64,000 nucleotides of DNA from Ifrita kowaldi (taxonomy: Eukaryota > Chordata > Aves > Passeriformes > Cinclosomatidae). The position numbers and the translations under genes are program-made. This document shows, one piece after another, positions 1 through 13,744 of this stretch (position 1 is its first letter; each line of letters starts with the position of its first letter). Location of the stretch: positions 62,001 to 126,000 of the forward strand of contig VZRS01014440.1 of NCBI GenBank assembly GCA_013398055.1. Reading direction: 5' to 3'. Under the pieces are notes generated by a model. That model saw only the letters and a program-made list of their open reading frames with translations, was not told where the DNA came from and did not search any database.

Positions 1-1735
1 ATTGCTCCTGTTCAGAGGGATAGGACATGAAGATATTTCCTCTCAACTTCAGCATGTAAAAGTTCTTAATTAACATTTATATCTAGTCTAAAATAACATT
101 TCTTTTTCTGCTTAGCTTGTGGCTCTTTTAACTCTTTGGAGGTAGAGTGATGTGATTTCTCAATCATCGCACTTTAAGAAGCAGTCCATTTAACTAAGAG
201 TATAAATGTTTTACACGGACACACGACATTCATACTACTTCTGAGATTTAAATAAAGAGCAAATAAAAAACACTGGATTCAGGAGTTAGGAAATTGAGGT
301 TCAGATTGTGCAACAGAAGTAACTTCAGATCCCTCAGCCACTGACATCTTCAAAATGTATTGAGAGAACAGTCCTAAAAAAGAAATGTTTCTATTGTCTG
401 CTGTCCTATTTTTTCTGCAGCCTAATTGAACAAAATAGTCTAAAATGAAAACCAACTATTCCTAGAGAGCAGAGGGGAAGTATATTAGACTGCCATCAGG
501 AAAAGACTTTAATGACTTTAAAAGAACTTTTAATGTCACAAGTAGTGATATGGTTGCAATTAAATGTTCCACACCCAACCTCCCCTCCAGTGGGCTGTCA
601 GATTTACAGATGAATGATGACTTCAAGTTCCTGAAAAACTAGCCATTTCCTACTTTTTATTGCTACAGCTTAAATAAGAAAGAAAAATTTGAACTGGGTG
701 AACTCAGTGACTCATTTACCTGAAAAGAATTATATTTTTATGGCATTTGTATGTGTTTTGACTGACTGATTTTTATGCTGCCCTCTTTGGATTCTGTTAC
801 GTATTGTATTTTAGAAAGCCTTGAGAAATTTGTTGCCGTCAGAAGCCAGAGACATTAATCTAAACCGCTTGTGTTGTGTTAAATAAACATTTGATAAAAT
901 TACTCATACATTAATAAATTCACCCTCAATGATCTGTTGTGGTATAGGAGCAAAAATTACAGACATTACAAAAATATATATTTTGCAAGAATGATGAAAG
1001 GTATCACTCAATGAATTTTTAGTTGTTTGGAATATTCCTGTCCAAATGGCATGGACAATTTTAGGTAAAGACACTTAGATATACAGGCTCTTTGATAATA
1101 AAGACTGATGATAATTTTGTTCAGAAAAACAAAATCTTAATATGACCAAAGTGGCATTGTGTAATCCCTGTTTTAAGTATAGCCACTTAGCATTGACAAA
1201 TTCATGAGCTAGCAAGTAATATCCAGGTTTCTGTTCTTAACAGAGCAATACTTATGGATAAATGAGGATCTTAAATTTGTTCCATCCTTATCAATCCTAT
1301 TTCAAGCAATTACATGCACAAAAAATCAGAGAGTTCAAAAAAGGAATTATTAGGACTGGAAATTCCTCTGACTTTGAATAACTCAGGTCTCAGGCCCAGT
1401 CACAAGCTTTTTAGTTTGCTCACAAAAGTATAATGAAATAAAAATACCTGATACTCATGTTTACTAGGCATTTTAAGTTTTAAAATAGAACATTCCAAAG
1501 CAAATTTTTTTTACCCAAGGTTGCCAGTATAGAAGATGGAAATTCCTGAGGAACGTAGTATTAACAAGTAAAAAGACCATTCATAGAATACACATTTTTC
1601 TTTAAGCCAAAACCAGAGGTTCCTCAAGATAAAATTATACATAAGAGAAAGAAAACTGCATTGTGAAAACTCAAAGAGTGAGAAATGAGGAAAGACAAGA
1701 GAAAGAGATTGCCTGGGCCAATATTCTGAACACCT
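1..1735. other. AT-rich unique sequence, no gene seen
   Basis: This is ordinary AT-rich sequence with frequent stops in all frames. I see no splice-flanked coding block, no recognised repeat family and no RNA gene. Open frames near the right end reach about 100 codons on the minus strand, but their composition is not protein-like and they match no family I know. It could be intron or intergenic spacer; the sequence does not say which. Confidence 0.6.
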
Positions 1736-1990
1736 CAGCAGGCTCTGAAGTCTCCTCCAGCGCCAAGGAGGTAGGCTGCCCATGCCCTGAGGTGGTGCCT
1801 CCAAGCAGCCCTGCACCATCTCCTGGGAAAGAGAGCCACGAGGATCTCAGCCAGGCTGTGGCTGTCCCCAGCCACTGCCACCATTCCTGCCCTGCCCACC
1901 AGGTGCTGCCGGGCTGCACCTTGCTGGTGACAGCGTGGCATTGCCCCCCTTGCCAGCCTCCCAGCCCTAGAACAGCCTTCTTCTGCCCAG
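1736..1990. other. GC-rich island in AT-rich DNA
   Basis: Counting bases 1741-1980 gives 157 G or C in 240 (about 65%), far above the surrounding DNA. The block is C-rich on the plus strand and has only about four CpGs, so it is not a classical unmethylated CpG island. Open frames exist on both strands at once (137 codons plus; 82 and 68 codons minus), which is what a stop-poor GC-rich stretch gives by chance. It could be a decayed mobile element, a non-coding exon or an old regulatory element. I recognise none of these. Confidence 0.5.
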
Positions 1991-3019
1991 CTGTCAGGGG
2001 ACAGTTAGGAATACAGGAAGAGAGAGAAAAAAACAGTAACCATTTTAATAATTTCTATTCTGAAAGAATGGCTTAAAGTACAGACATATTAGTCTGTCTG
2101 TCTACCTATAAATAAAGCCTAATATCTGCCACATCACTCAGAATTGCCTGCAGGGTAGGCACAGTGTTCCACAATAAGGCAGTCTTTCAACACTTCTGGC
2201 AGCAGCTTTTGTTTGAAATCTTGGTATTCATTAGAATACATTTCCACATACACTAACACATCAGCACAGTCCTGTTCTTTCCACAAAAGGATTATTTCTT
2301 TCTCTTCAGTCTTAACTCTACCAAATTCATATTCAGGTCTTCTGCTAACATTCCTATTTAGTGCACTATTACAGGCTTAATGTACTGTAAGGGCAGATAT
2401 GCAAAAATGTATCAGTCAGTCAGTGTGCTGTACATATAATACTTTTAAATTTCCTTTAAAAGTAAGTTCTGTTCACTAACAGAAAACACATAAAGTACTT
2501 TCTACCAATTTATAGATTAAATTGTTAGAATGCGTTATTACAACTGCACTTGTTATAATAAGGCTCTCTGTGGGAAGCTAATTCAGATATAGAATTATTA
2601 ATTCTAATTTAATTTGTGGAGAAATAAAAAAGATGTATTATTGGGTGAATAAAGGGGGATGAACAAGGTCACTGGCAACTGCTGTTTTACAAACCCGTAA
2701 ACTGCAGAACTGTGGAAGTTTCAAGGTTTGTCTACTTTGCAAAAACAATTATCAAATACAAAGGCTACCTTACAAACTCATCCTCCAAAAGTAAGAATGT
2801 CAAGTAACTTTTTCAACTGGTGTTTGGAAACATAAAGGTAGTTAAACTCTCAAAATGTTTATCTATGCATGCACGATATATACAAAATAATGTGTTTAAC
2901 AAGAGGTGTGATTCCAAGCCAGGAACTTGTTTTCATCTCTGTTGCTGACTTTGCTACATTACTTTCAGTTGAAGTTTCTGTTCTGCTACTTAGTAAGTAG
3001 CATTTCTCTGTATCTAGAG

Positions 3020-3038
3020 AAAAAACAAACAAACAAAC
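3020..3038. repeat. Short (CAAA)n tract
   Basis: A short run of A's is followed by three CAAA units. It is one of several A/C-rich tracts of the same style in the window (also near 11580, 12312, 15252, 60580 and 62420). It may be a simple-sequence expansion or the tail of a decayed retroposed sequence; no element body can be recognised next to it. Confidence 0.7.
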
Positions 3039-3446
3039 TCAATCATTAAACTATCACTTCAGTTGTTCTCATCATGTGAAGAATTCCATTGAAAGCAAAA
3101 TACTTTTAGAACCTACTATATAACTATTGTTGCCAACTCTTAAGCATGAAAGACCGTGCTTGGTGAGACGTAAGTACCACTGCTAATGAATTTGTAGTCT
3201 AACGACATCTGTGAATTACCTGGAATCTCAACCTACTTTTTGTCCCCCTTTGTCCCCTTTTGTACTTACTGAAATTTTATCAAACTAAGTTATTTTTTCA
3301 GGTAGGGAGTTCCCAAACTTATCTTTCAAAAATTCAGATATATCTGTGCTTATTGATTTTTAATGCTTGCTATAGCATGACTGGTTCTTCTCTCAAAACT
3401 GCAGTTCATTCAAACCCACTTTTTAACCTTTCATCTCTTGCTCTTC

Positions 3447-3522
3447 CAATGCATTCATCACCAAATAACTATTTACAAGTTTTTCAATGCATTCATCACC
3501 AAATAACTATTTACAAGTTTTT
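3447..3522. repeat. Perfect 38-bp tandem duplication (2 copies)
   Basis: Bases 3447-3484 are repeated exactly at 3485-3522, with two further matching bases (3523-3524) before divergence. The unit begins CAATGCATTCATCACC and ends with a T run. Complete identity between copies in otherwise diverged non-coding DNA suggests a recent duplication, such as replication slippage or unequal exchange, or an assembly duplication. Confidence 0.93.
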
Positions 3523-6500
3523 CACTGTTTTTGTCTTTTTTCTCAATGGAGAAATGTGAGCATGCACTTTTATTCTTTCATTTTCTCTGAGTGTTTTACT
3601 CACAATAGTTATTTGTAGATAATAATCAAGTTTTTAATTTTTTTTGTCTGACCAAGTTCCCCCAAAACCTGGAGGCACAAATTCCTTGACATAGCCTTGC
3701 CAAAAATTAGGAAAACTTTAATGCTTGCAAAATTACATATAATAACAATTTTCTCAACACTATCACATGTATTGCTTTTTGCTTCCTGAGAAACAACCAC
3801 CACAAACACCATTTCAGCTGGAGGTGACAGAATTTAAACAGTTTTTCCACTGTCTCCATTTTGGGCTCTGTTTCTATTAATTATCTCATTTCCCATCATG
3901 TGACTCGCCTACTTAGACTCTGAAGCGCAGATTTGTTTTGCTGTTAAATATGCTTGCTTGTCCTGTTGTCATTTTCACTAACTTTCCTCCTTGTCACCAT
4001 GTTTCATATGTGCTGGGTAGTGGCACAAAAGGCCTGTGTGCTTCTAAGAAAAACAGACCTTCTATTCCTTATTTACAAGGATGCTGCTAATGGATCCCTG
4101 AGCACCTTGAGGCTTCCTCCAGGTGCTTCATCCAAGCTTTTTTCTACAAGTTCCTTACAAACTGCTACAAACAGTTCCAGCTAACCCAAAGTGAATCTTT
4201 GAATGAATGAAAGAATGTCTATACATTTATTAAAATTCCTGGGCAAAGTTTGATTTTTTTTAATGGTTCATGAATAAGCAAATTTTCCTTATCGATATCA
4301 AATAATTATCCTTCTTGTTACTGTAATCTGCGAAAAATTTATAACATTAGTCATAACTAAAAGTAGTTGGAATTTTGAGGAAGATCTAATACTGAGATAA
4401 GTATTAGTGGGCAAAAGGTGAGTATTACAGTGATAAGAGCAGGTGATACAAATGATAAATGTTATTGTCTCATTTCTGCACAGAATACAGTGGGAAACTG
4501 TAGAAACTGCCCAAAGTTTCTTTGCTTCTGTTGCAATTCATTTATTTGGGGCCACACTAGAGAACTGTCTACTCGGCAATTTGACTGTATTTATGTATTC
4601 CGTGTACTACTCAGTAAATGCTGGTGTGGGATTTTGTATTGAATAATTCCATAATGAGCTTTGGAAACATTACCCCTTGGGTAATGGCAGTAGCTTATGA
4701 CAACTATTCATATTGAAGACAACTGTTTAATTAAAAGTTTTTTTTCCTTTAAGGATGATGCCTGGCAACCACAAGTTTCTGTATGTTAGCACAAGACACT
4801 TACTGTTTAATATAATATATCAAGTATAATGAAGGTACATCCTGTAATTGAAGAAACGAGCTACTGGTAGAGCGAGAATTAGCCTGTATGAATAGCGAGA
4901 GGCAGTGAAATGAAAAACATATTTCTTACCGCTTTTATTAAATTGAAAAGTCAAACATTGGCACTTTGAATGTTTGCACAATTCCTTTTAAAGATCAGCT
5001 AGCAATATTTAATTTGCATTATTTAAATTTTGCACTATTTTCTTGGTGCCACGGTTGTTTTTTTTTTTAAGTATAGAAATAACAAAATACATCTTTCATG
5101 ATTAACTAATATATGTGTTCCCAGCTCCTGTAATGTTTCCGAGGCCTTCATTTCATTAAGGAATTTTCTAAGACATCAGCTCTTGGAGATGAGGAGCAAA
5201 AACATAATTCCAGTTTTTTAAAAACTCAAAAAAATTATTCCTGCCTGAAAAAAAAATACTTTGAAAGCATGCTATGAGCACACCTGCAGCCTCAAAACCC
5301 AAGAGGAAAAACAAAAAAAATGTGCTGTTGGCATTTTTTGAGTAAATTTTGGATGTGTTGAGAACGGACTTAACTCATGACTTCTGACTGTCTGGAGTTG
5401 GGGAAACCATAGCATTACCGGTCCATATCAGAAGGGAGCTCCCTATCAAAAACTGACTGTGGTGGTCCCCTTCAACTATACTGTGAGATGAAGCTTTACT
5501 GTAATAGCGTGTTGTCTCTGAACGTCAATTTTATCTTTTCATAAAAAAGCAATATAAGATTCAAAAGAGAGAATTAGCCTGGGCTTGTGTATTTGATTTA
5601 TGCATTGGTGCCCACCAGTTTAGGCAGGGGAGTGTAATGGGAATAACCAAGGCAGCTATTTTCAGGATCAGTGTGAAAATCAGCGCAGATGAGCTCATGC
5701 AACAGACAGGAAAGGGATTATGAAACATACATAAATACATTAGACAAGTCCTAAGAAGTTGTAGTGATCTCCCTTGGAATATATTATTTTTTGGTTTTTG
5801 ATAATTATATCATCTTGAGATGACAGAAAGACACATCAAGGACTTTGTAGCATATTTTTAAGTGCTTTATTTTAATGCTTTTTCCTTTTTTATTTTTGCA
5901 TAATACTTTTGAAGAGAACATTTCCTTCTATTGTAGCTAGGACTGTTCTATTGTCACCTTGCCAGTTGACGCAAAAGCATTTCTAATAAATGCTCAAAAT
6001 TAGAAGTCAGAGAGCAGTTGCTTGTCAGGTATGGTACGGCAGGAGAAAAAGCCTTCTGGACCTCAAGAAAAGTTTATTTTACATAATTCTTATACACAAT
6101 ACTTGAGTGGGAATTGTGCTATCTTATCCACTGGTTGTAGAAGAATATAAATAAAATAGACATAGAAATGAAAAAAAGCACTGAGAAGTTTGCTAAAGGG
6201 AAAGTTAATGAAAATCACGTGGCTCTGCTGCCATGATTTGCTTTGGACAAGATCAAGTACTAATCTTTTTTAAGAAGTGCAAGTTGTCAGATTCAAAAGC
6301 CTTACTGCAGGACCATCTCCTATATATTTGCTCTACTAGGACTGTTGTTCCTAAGGGTTGCCAGGTGGAGATGGTTCTAGGCTTGTTCTAGGGAAGAAAA
6401 AATATGAGAGATGCCATTTATTCAAACTTGTCTCTACTTTGCCTTTGATCCAGATTGGAGATGAAAAGCCAGAAAAGCTTTTACTGTTTTGGAATAGAGG

Positions 6501-7775
6501 CAGATTTTACATAAATGTCACTCATTATAACCCCAAGTTTTCAAGCTAAGATTTTTTTAGTCATGTGCAAAAAATCAATCACTGTAAGGTTCTTTCTTTT
6601 GCAGTGAAATAAAAGGAGGAAAAAGGACTGTACATCAATAGAAGTCTTTAATATAGAAAGGTCTTGACATCAGTTGCTGAATAGACTGTACTGAGCTTTT
6701 AAATATCTCATCTATTTCCAAAAGTGTGAACATATGAAGTGAATGACCATACCTAACTTATTTACACCCTAATATCCAAGAAGTACTGTTGAAGAAATTA
6801 TGAAATTAATAGCAATATATGTTGCACTTTTTCACATCCTTTTCATAATGAGTCTTTTCTGGTAATTTTGGTATAGACTGTGTTTTATTATAATCATATC
6901 AAACATAGACTGAAACTTTTAAATAAAGAAAATTATGCTGTTTTGGAATCATTTCTGTTTCAGAAATATAACATTTTGAGACCAAACAAAAGCTAATTAT
7001 CAATTTAAAATCAAGGGTTCAGTCTCCAAGTCAAGACAATTGCATCTATTCTCATTGTCTTTGCTCTCAGATGAATGTATTTTTTACAATAGTTTCCTTT
7101 GCTTCACAAGAAGGTGCTGAAAACCGAATCAATATTTTTAGCAGAAGTGAGCTTCTGAGGTATTGAAAAATTTACTTGTGTACATTTATTGAAAATGACC
7201 GCCAAATGGTGAAGACATTATTCAAACTTCAGTGAAATATTTAAACTTCACTCAGTTGAGACAATAATTCAGACAAAGAACTTCACAAGGCTGTTTTGAA
7301 GTTCTGGGATCTTACAAGGATAATATTTGTTGTAGTCTACATTTTCTGCACAGCACCAAGGGTCTATGTAGAGATAGTGAACTTAAATGTACAGGATTCA
7401 CCTCACCAATTTCAGTCATCTAAAATGTGAGTTCAGTTGAAGTTAGCCTTGTACTTGCCTCTGTATTTTATAAAGATGTTTGAGCACGTGCTGAGAGATT
7501 CTTCTAGTCTTGGAGAGAGATGAAGGCAGAAGACATCAGCTGTCCTCCAGAAATTACCAGAGATCATGGAGACAAATTATGCCTCTGAGTCTGAAAATAA
7601 ATGAAGAGTGAGTAGAAATCCAGCCCACATGCTTAACTTAGGGTAGACTTTTAACTTTCAGATTCATAAAGGACAAGATCACCCTAACGGCCTGGGGACT
7701 AATTGGATAATATAGGAGCTGCACAGACATGACCTAATTTCTTTCCTTTTTAAAGGGCATATATCCATACACATG

Positions 7776-7789
7776 CATACATATGTATG
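7776..7789. repeat. 14-bp perfect palindrome
   Basis: The sequence CATACATATGTATG equals its own reverse complement. It lies in an alternating purine-pyrimidine stretch (about 7758-7790) rich in CATA and TATG steps. Such stretches are common in AT-rich DNA and no function is implied. Confidence 0.8.
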
Positions 7790-9560
7790 AGAGTACATGC
7801 CTGCTTGTAAATAGCAAGATAGATGTAGCGTTTTAAAATAATATTTAACCATATATTGTTTCATTGTGGGGTTTTTTTCCAGTTAAAAGTAAAATAAAGG
7901 GACTTTAATTTGGATCTTAACTGTGAGGATAATCTTCTCCCATTTTTTACCTCTTTGACCATTATTTATTATGACACTTTCCTAGAGTTGTGGAGCTGTA
8001 ACCGATGGACCTCTGCAGTTTAGCAGGTACAGGAATGACATAATGAGACTTTAAGCAAGTTGGTGTAGCAGCTGCTACTAATGCCATAGTCTGAACTATA
8101 CCCTTGGGTGAAACCTGTTGTCTTGGCATTACCTTACAACACCACCACCACCCCTTCAGATCTCTCAAATATCTAATCAGTTAGTGCGGAGAAGCTGTTG
8201 TCCTATACCTATCATGGCTTCTTATGATCTGCGTTGTCTGTAATCATCTTAAACATTTCCTGAATGAGGGCTGATGTTAGAACCTTGCCAGAGAAGAATA
8301 TTTAAGAGCAAGAAAGGCTTCTGTTAAAAAAATTAGGTGAAACATTTGGACAAAAGGAAAACAGTAATAATCATCACCAGAAATTTTCACATTTAAATTA
8401 ATGGGAATTCTACAGACAAAATTCCCACTTAGCTTTGAATAATGGCATTTTGGTATAACAGTTCTACTAAATTCAATAGAATTGCTTCTATTTAGAAAGC
8501 TTTTGTTTTTAATGAATGTTCTATTTCTTTTCATATCTACAGAGTCGTTTTCTCCCCCTTACATTGATGAACCATCTTTATTTAGGAGCAGCAGTACACC
8601 CATGTCCATATTGATGAATAGTGATTCTCTGGGGTGCTCACTGATTGCAATGGAAACACATACCCAAATGACAGTAAGGCCCTGTGTAGCCGTAGTTCAT
8701 TAAACACAAGGAATGTGTTGGAAAAGCTCCAGGCTGGCCTTCCAACAAGTGTTCACAGGGTTAATTCTTTTAAAAACGATGATTGCTCAAACTACCTAAT
8801 TTAGTAATGGCACTTGTTTTGTGTAAAGTACAAATGCCTCCAAAAACTAAATACAGAGGTTTGCATCATTTACAATGACTGATATCTTAAACAAAACATT
8901 TGATTTCGAAATGTCGTTGCTTTTCAGTCAGTATTACTTGTGAGAGATTTTTCAAGACAGTTTTCCATAATCTCATTTTTGAGAGTGCTGAGGCATAAAA
9001 TGGCTCTTTCTGAAGCCGTTGGAAGTTCTGAGTACACAGCACCAGTAAGGATCTGACATAAAAATACAAAAATGAGGTTTTATATGTTTGAGTTCTGTTG
9101 TTTGATCCAAGAATTAGTGTCTAAGGTTCCAACATCAGAAAGTTATTTCTGATAAAATATTCTTCTGGTCATCAGTGAACGCAGATAACTCATTACAATA
9201 GTAGTGTTTTGCCCAGTAGCTTCCATCAACAGAATCTGATGCACGCACAGATGTGCATCCCACAGTTAGCTGAGAGTTTTTCAAGTAATTTTCTTAGATT
9301 TCTGGAGATCATACGTTACACAAAGTTCCCACAGTGCAATAATTTTCTCTGGTATTTATATCTGAAGAAAAATTATTATCAAAACCTCTCTCCTATATGC
9401 AAATTAATGATCACTGTCCAGTACTAAAATGCCATTCTCTCCAGTCATTACAGCTGCTTAAGGACACAGAACATTTCTATGGGAATAATTGCTAAACACA
9501 GGAATCACATGGCTGAAACTATTGTGAATGTAAGTGGATGGTAAGCAATTATTTTTAAAT

Positions 9561-9589
9561 GGGGGGGGGGGGGGGGGGNNGGGGGGGGG
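9561..9589 (+). repeat. Poly-G tract interrupted by two unresolved bases
   Basis: Eighteen G's (9561-9578), two N's (9579-9580) and nine more G's (9581-9589) are followed by CAGGGG. The N's are the only ambiguous bases I noticed in the window and mark a place where sequencing or assembly failed, so the true length is unknown. A G run this long can form G-quadruplexes in vitro and is unstable in length. No gene lies beside it. Confidence 0.95.
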
Positions 9590-12500
9590 CAGGGGTGGTT
9601 ATAACACCATAGTGTTCTACTTTTTATGTTTTCTTTTACTTTATAAAATGAGAGTTTGTATTTTACACATGGTGGTGCCCTTGAATAACAAGAATGTTTT
9701 TGTAAATGAGTTTACCAAATACACTACAAAAAACCACACAGCAAATTAATGCTGAAATAATTTTCATCAGGAAGCACCATTTTGACAAAATTAGGCAGAT
9801 AAAGATGAACCAGTTGAGAGACATTTAAAAAAAATAGTAGGTGTGCTTGGTTTTGGTTTTTTTCTTAATTGAACTCAATTTCCCATAATTTATCACCTTT
9901 ATTGTCCTCCTAATTTGCCCTGTTGTCCTGGACTATGCTTTGTTCCTAACACACAACTTCTTTCTTTTACTGCTTCTATTGCCCATACCCTTAGAGAGGA
10001 GGGTAATGTGAATCACTAGTCTACCTAGGGAACAGAGCAAAGAATGAGAGCTGTTTTTCTCTCTTGAGGAGACACATAATTTCCCTGATTATTCTGCCCT
10101 CTTTACTTCACTGTTGACTTATTTCACATGAAGTCATATTGCAAAGCAATATAATAGCAAAAGATTTTGATATCTAATTTATTTTATATTTCTTCTATAT
10201 TATAATTAATGCTGGAATTTCTTCTAAATAAAAATTTCTTAAGTCCGTGTTGTGTTTTATCAATCTTTATGTGATTTCAAATGCAATTCACCCCATCAAG
10301 CTTTAATCATCTAAAAGTTAGATGTGACATCAAATCTAGGATGGTCATCTAGGCACCATCTGCCTTTGATTGAGAGGCAGGCATCTCAGGAGAGCCATTC
10401 ATCCCACTGGCCCAAGACACTTGTGTTAAGATGGTATGGAGGTGTTTCAAATGGATCCTGCTTGATTAGTTTAGATTAAATGTATGCATATTTCATGGGT
10501 AAAATCAGGGGAGATGAATACAACCCCATGGCAAAGGCTTGGGTTTTTCCTTCATGAGAATTGATGTGGTCTGTTAGATATTAAGAACTCAAAAACTGTA
10601 CAATCAAATGTGAAAAAAATAATAAAAGTAAGAAAAGAATATCTTAATTACATTTTTAGTGTGGCACTCCTTTTTTCTGGCTCAAATAAAAGGTTTAGGG
10701 TATGATGATAGTTTTCCTCTTTCCCTGTTGGAAAACTTTTATTTCAAAAGACAGTTTTTAAAATGTCAAACAGCATACATGACCACAGGGACATTTCACC
10801 TACAGCTGAAAAGAAACTTGTCAACTTATCATTCAGTTACTGCATCCAAGCCATTTCCACTGGGATTTTTAAAAATAATATTTGGGGATAAATCTATTAT
10901 TAAACTAAGTAGCCAACAGCATAAAAAAAAAGAAGTTGCTTATCTCTAAAGAATGTATGTTTAGCATTTCAAAGTGAGTGAGATTCAAAAGTTAATGGTT
11001 TTCTTTATCAAGTAGGGTTCCTAATTAGCAGCCTGTTAGTGATTGGAAACTGTATACTGCATGCTACACTACCCCAGAAGCAAAAGGAACAATTTATCGG
11101 GAATGATTTTAAATGAATGAGAATGTCAAAATATGGATTTCATACAGAAAATTGCTGTTTTCTAAACATGGACATCAGCCCTCTCATCTCAGTTCTTACA
11201 GTGGTTTCTGCAATTTGTCAGTCACCCTTCCTTTCACCTCTCTCAACTACAGCCTGACTCAGTAAATCAGTGATACCAAAGAGAGTGGAGGAAGTAAGGC
11301 AGCTTGTGCTACATTGTTTGGAGATATTAGAAAGATACGCTACCTTACACTAGGGCCTAATATACTCTAGTCACAGTCTAACTTTTAGCCATCTGCCCTT
11401 GGAATAGCTCTGCTGCCTTGACATTCAATAGTTGGCATATCTTCAGTGATACAGTGCACAGGTTCTCATACATAGCAACCATAGGCAGAGGGAAAAAGTG
11501 TTTGCAAATGTATAGAGAAGTAGTATTATAAAATGCTTAAGCTCTCCTGGCATATGCCACATAAAATGTAGGTCAGGAAAAAAAGAAAAACCAAGCAAAC
11601 AACAAAAAAGGCCATACATTTTTTCATGTAATCCCCTACATTCATTGCTTTATGCAATGCTCTCAGTGAGGTAAGAGATTAAATATGTCTCTACAGTTCT
11701 GTTTGCAAAGCAATGTGCACAGAGTGGTCACAGTGGTAACTGATACAAAATGAAGAACAATTCATGACTGAGTTCTGCCTTCACTGTGCAATGACTGGAT
11801 AAGCCATCCAAACAAACAGCATACACTTTCCTTTTCTTCCTATGTGGTCTTGGACATCACCACTGTATACATCAGTGAAACACAGTATACTAGTATGCTC
11901 AGGGGAAAAAAAAAAAGCAATGCAAAGTAATTTCTGAGCAGAAGGGAAAAGAAAAAGATCATATTTTCCAGAACTAGAAAAAGCATATGACCCGATTTAA
12001 TATGAATTCAGGGAGCAACAGTACCAATTTTTTTCTGCAAATGGTGCTTATCCAGAAAAAAAAGAAAAAAGTGGTGGTTGTGAGCTATCACTGGAACTTC
12101 TGCAAAAAAGATCTGAACTGAGATCTTATATAGAATTATACTGTTGTTTCTATCTTATTCTTTTAAGGAAATAGTTTAACAAAGTTATTTCAACACACCC
12201 AGCAGAGAGATTATGCATGTTGTCTTACAGGCTGGGGATACTGCAGCAGTGGTGTATGAAGAAGGAAGCACAGTAATCACTTCTTTTTTACCAAGCTCAG
12301 TCTTCTGATCTAAACAACAACAAAAAAAAAAGAACCCAAACCAAAACCCCTGAACTCATTTCCGATCAGAGTACTGTGGGTATATTTTAAACAAATAACT
12401 CACCTGAATAACAGACAACAGAGAGAAAGGACAATAGGCTGAAACCTGACTCATGATGATGAGGTAGGTTTTAGGGAGTGCCAACTTACTGTGTCTGTCT

Positions 12501-13740
12501 AGAGCCGGTGATGGGTGAGAGGATGAGATGGTAGACAAAGAGAGAGAAAGAGATTTATATCTCTCTGCCTCCAGACATTTAAAATTAATGACCCATAGTG
12601 TGTTGCATGAGTTTATGCAGAGATACCTGAAGGATGTGTCACTTCAATAAAGCTCTGTATATGTGCAGTAATCCTTCATGTGTAGCAGATTGCAGCTAAA
12701 CTAGTCATAAGCAGCAGCAGAAAATGTGCAAATGAATACATAACACCCACTTAAAGCTTATGTTAATTCAACTGCTGCTTTGAAGAAGAATTAGCAATGG
12801 GTAGTATGTGCTCTGTCTTGCTGAACAGCTAGTGTCGTGCTACAGTTGTCTGAAAGTCTAAAAAAAGAAGAAACACCTGATGTGCATATTGTGCAGCAGG
12901 CTGCAATGTTACTAATGGAAGAAACATTATGAAGCATAAATTAATTAACTTCTAGAGAAAAAATATATACTTTATGAAGAAAGATGGAATCAGGATTTTC
13001 GACATGAAAAATGCATAATTTCACAAACTCCATTGGCACTGTGATCAGAACAGATGTGTGTCTCAGCTCTGTTTCCTTGGCCTTCTCTGAAGTTCATTTA
13101 TTCCAGACAGGTTATTTAACAGCAACTGTTGTTAAAATTAATTGGCCCTTGAGTGGGCAAAATGAATTATTAGGAACTGGAAGGAGTCTGTCCCTGTCCC
13201 AGCGCACAGTTTGGGTCAAGGTTTATAAGCACAGCAGTGCACAGCCTATGCTGAATACAATTCCTAGTGGTGCTGATATTCAGAAACTGTTGTCTTCCTT
13301 AGCCAAGAAGCTGAAATCTGCAGGAAGAAATGAGAAATGACCTGGTAACTGGGTTAGTAACTTTGGCTGCTGGTTTGTAGCCTATTTCCACACTTTTCCA
13401 CAGTAGAGACAACTCACAGGTACAATCCATGCATTTTTCTGAATTCAAGAAAATACACACAGCAAAAGAGGTAATTTCAGACAGAAGGTGAGCCTGGACT
13501 CCTGCTTTCCTGCAAAGAAGTTACATTGAGCTAAAGTAGCTGTGTTACATTAGGTGACCTTCCAGTAACTCTCATCATCACCTCTCCTTTTTCAAGCAGC
13601 AGGAAAATCTAAGCTCACTTTACTCAAGACTGTAGTACTTCTCCACAGAATGAGAGAACCCTTTTTTCCAAGCACAAACATCAGAATTAAACCAGAATGG
13701 ATTTAAGATAAGGTCCTGCTTCACAACTCAAGTTGCTAGC
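9590..13740. other. AT-rich unique sequence, no gene seen
   Basis: No coding exon, RNA gene or recognised element was identified. The longest frame is 109 codons at 13011-13340 on the plus strand. Its translation resembles nothing I know and it has no clear splice or promoter context. A-rich tracts occur near 11578-11611 and 12312-12350, and a short GA-rich run near 12535-12555. Confidence 0.6.
12312..12350 (+). repeat. A/C-rich low-complexity tract
   Basis: About 39 bases are made almost wholly of A and C (AAC units, a run of ten A's, then AACCC-like units). It is low-complexity DNA in the same style as the longer tract at 15252-15379. No flanking element body is recognisable. Confidence 0.8.
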
Positions 13741-13744
13741 TGTC

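Larger units (their letters stand above)
1991..9560. other. AT-rich unique sequence, no gene seen
   Basis: About 7.5 kb without a recognisable coding exon, RNA gene or mobile element. It holds a short CAAA tract (about 3020-3038), the 38-bp tandem duplication at 3447-3522 and a 14-bp palindrome at 7776-7789, listed separately. Open frames are 60-100 codons and scattered over both strands. A-tracts, T-tracts and TAAT-type motifs are common, as expected at this composition. Confidence 0.6.

Noticed and set aside
1663..2076. 137-codon plus-strand open frame
   Set aside because: It overlaps GC-rich sequence with frames also open on the minus strand, has low-complexity Pro/Ser/Cys-rich composition and no recognisable domain; chance frame.
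3447..3522. CRISPR-like repeat
   Set aside because: Two abutting copies without spacers in vertebrate DNA; simple tandem duplication.
13011..13340. 109-codon plus-strand frame as a possible processed pseudogene
   Set aside because: The translation resembles no known family, there is no poly-A tail just downstream, and no flanking duplication is visible.
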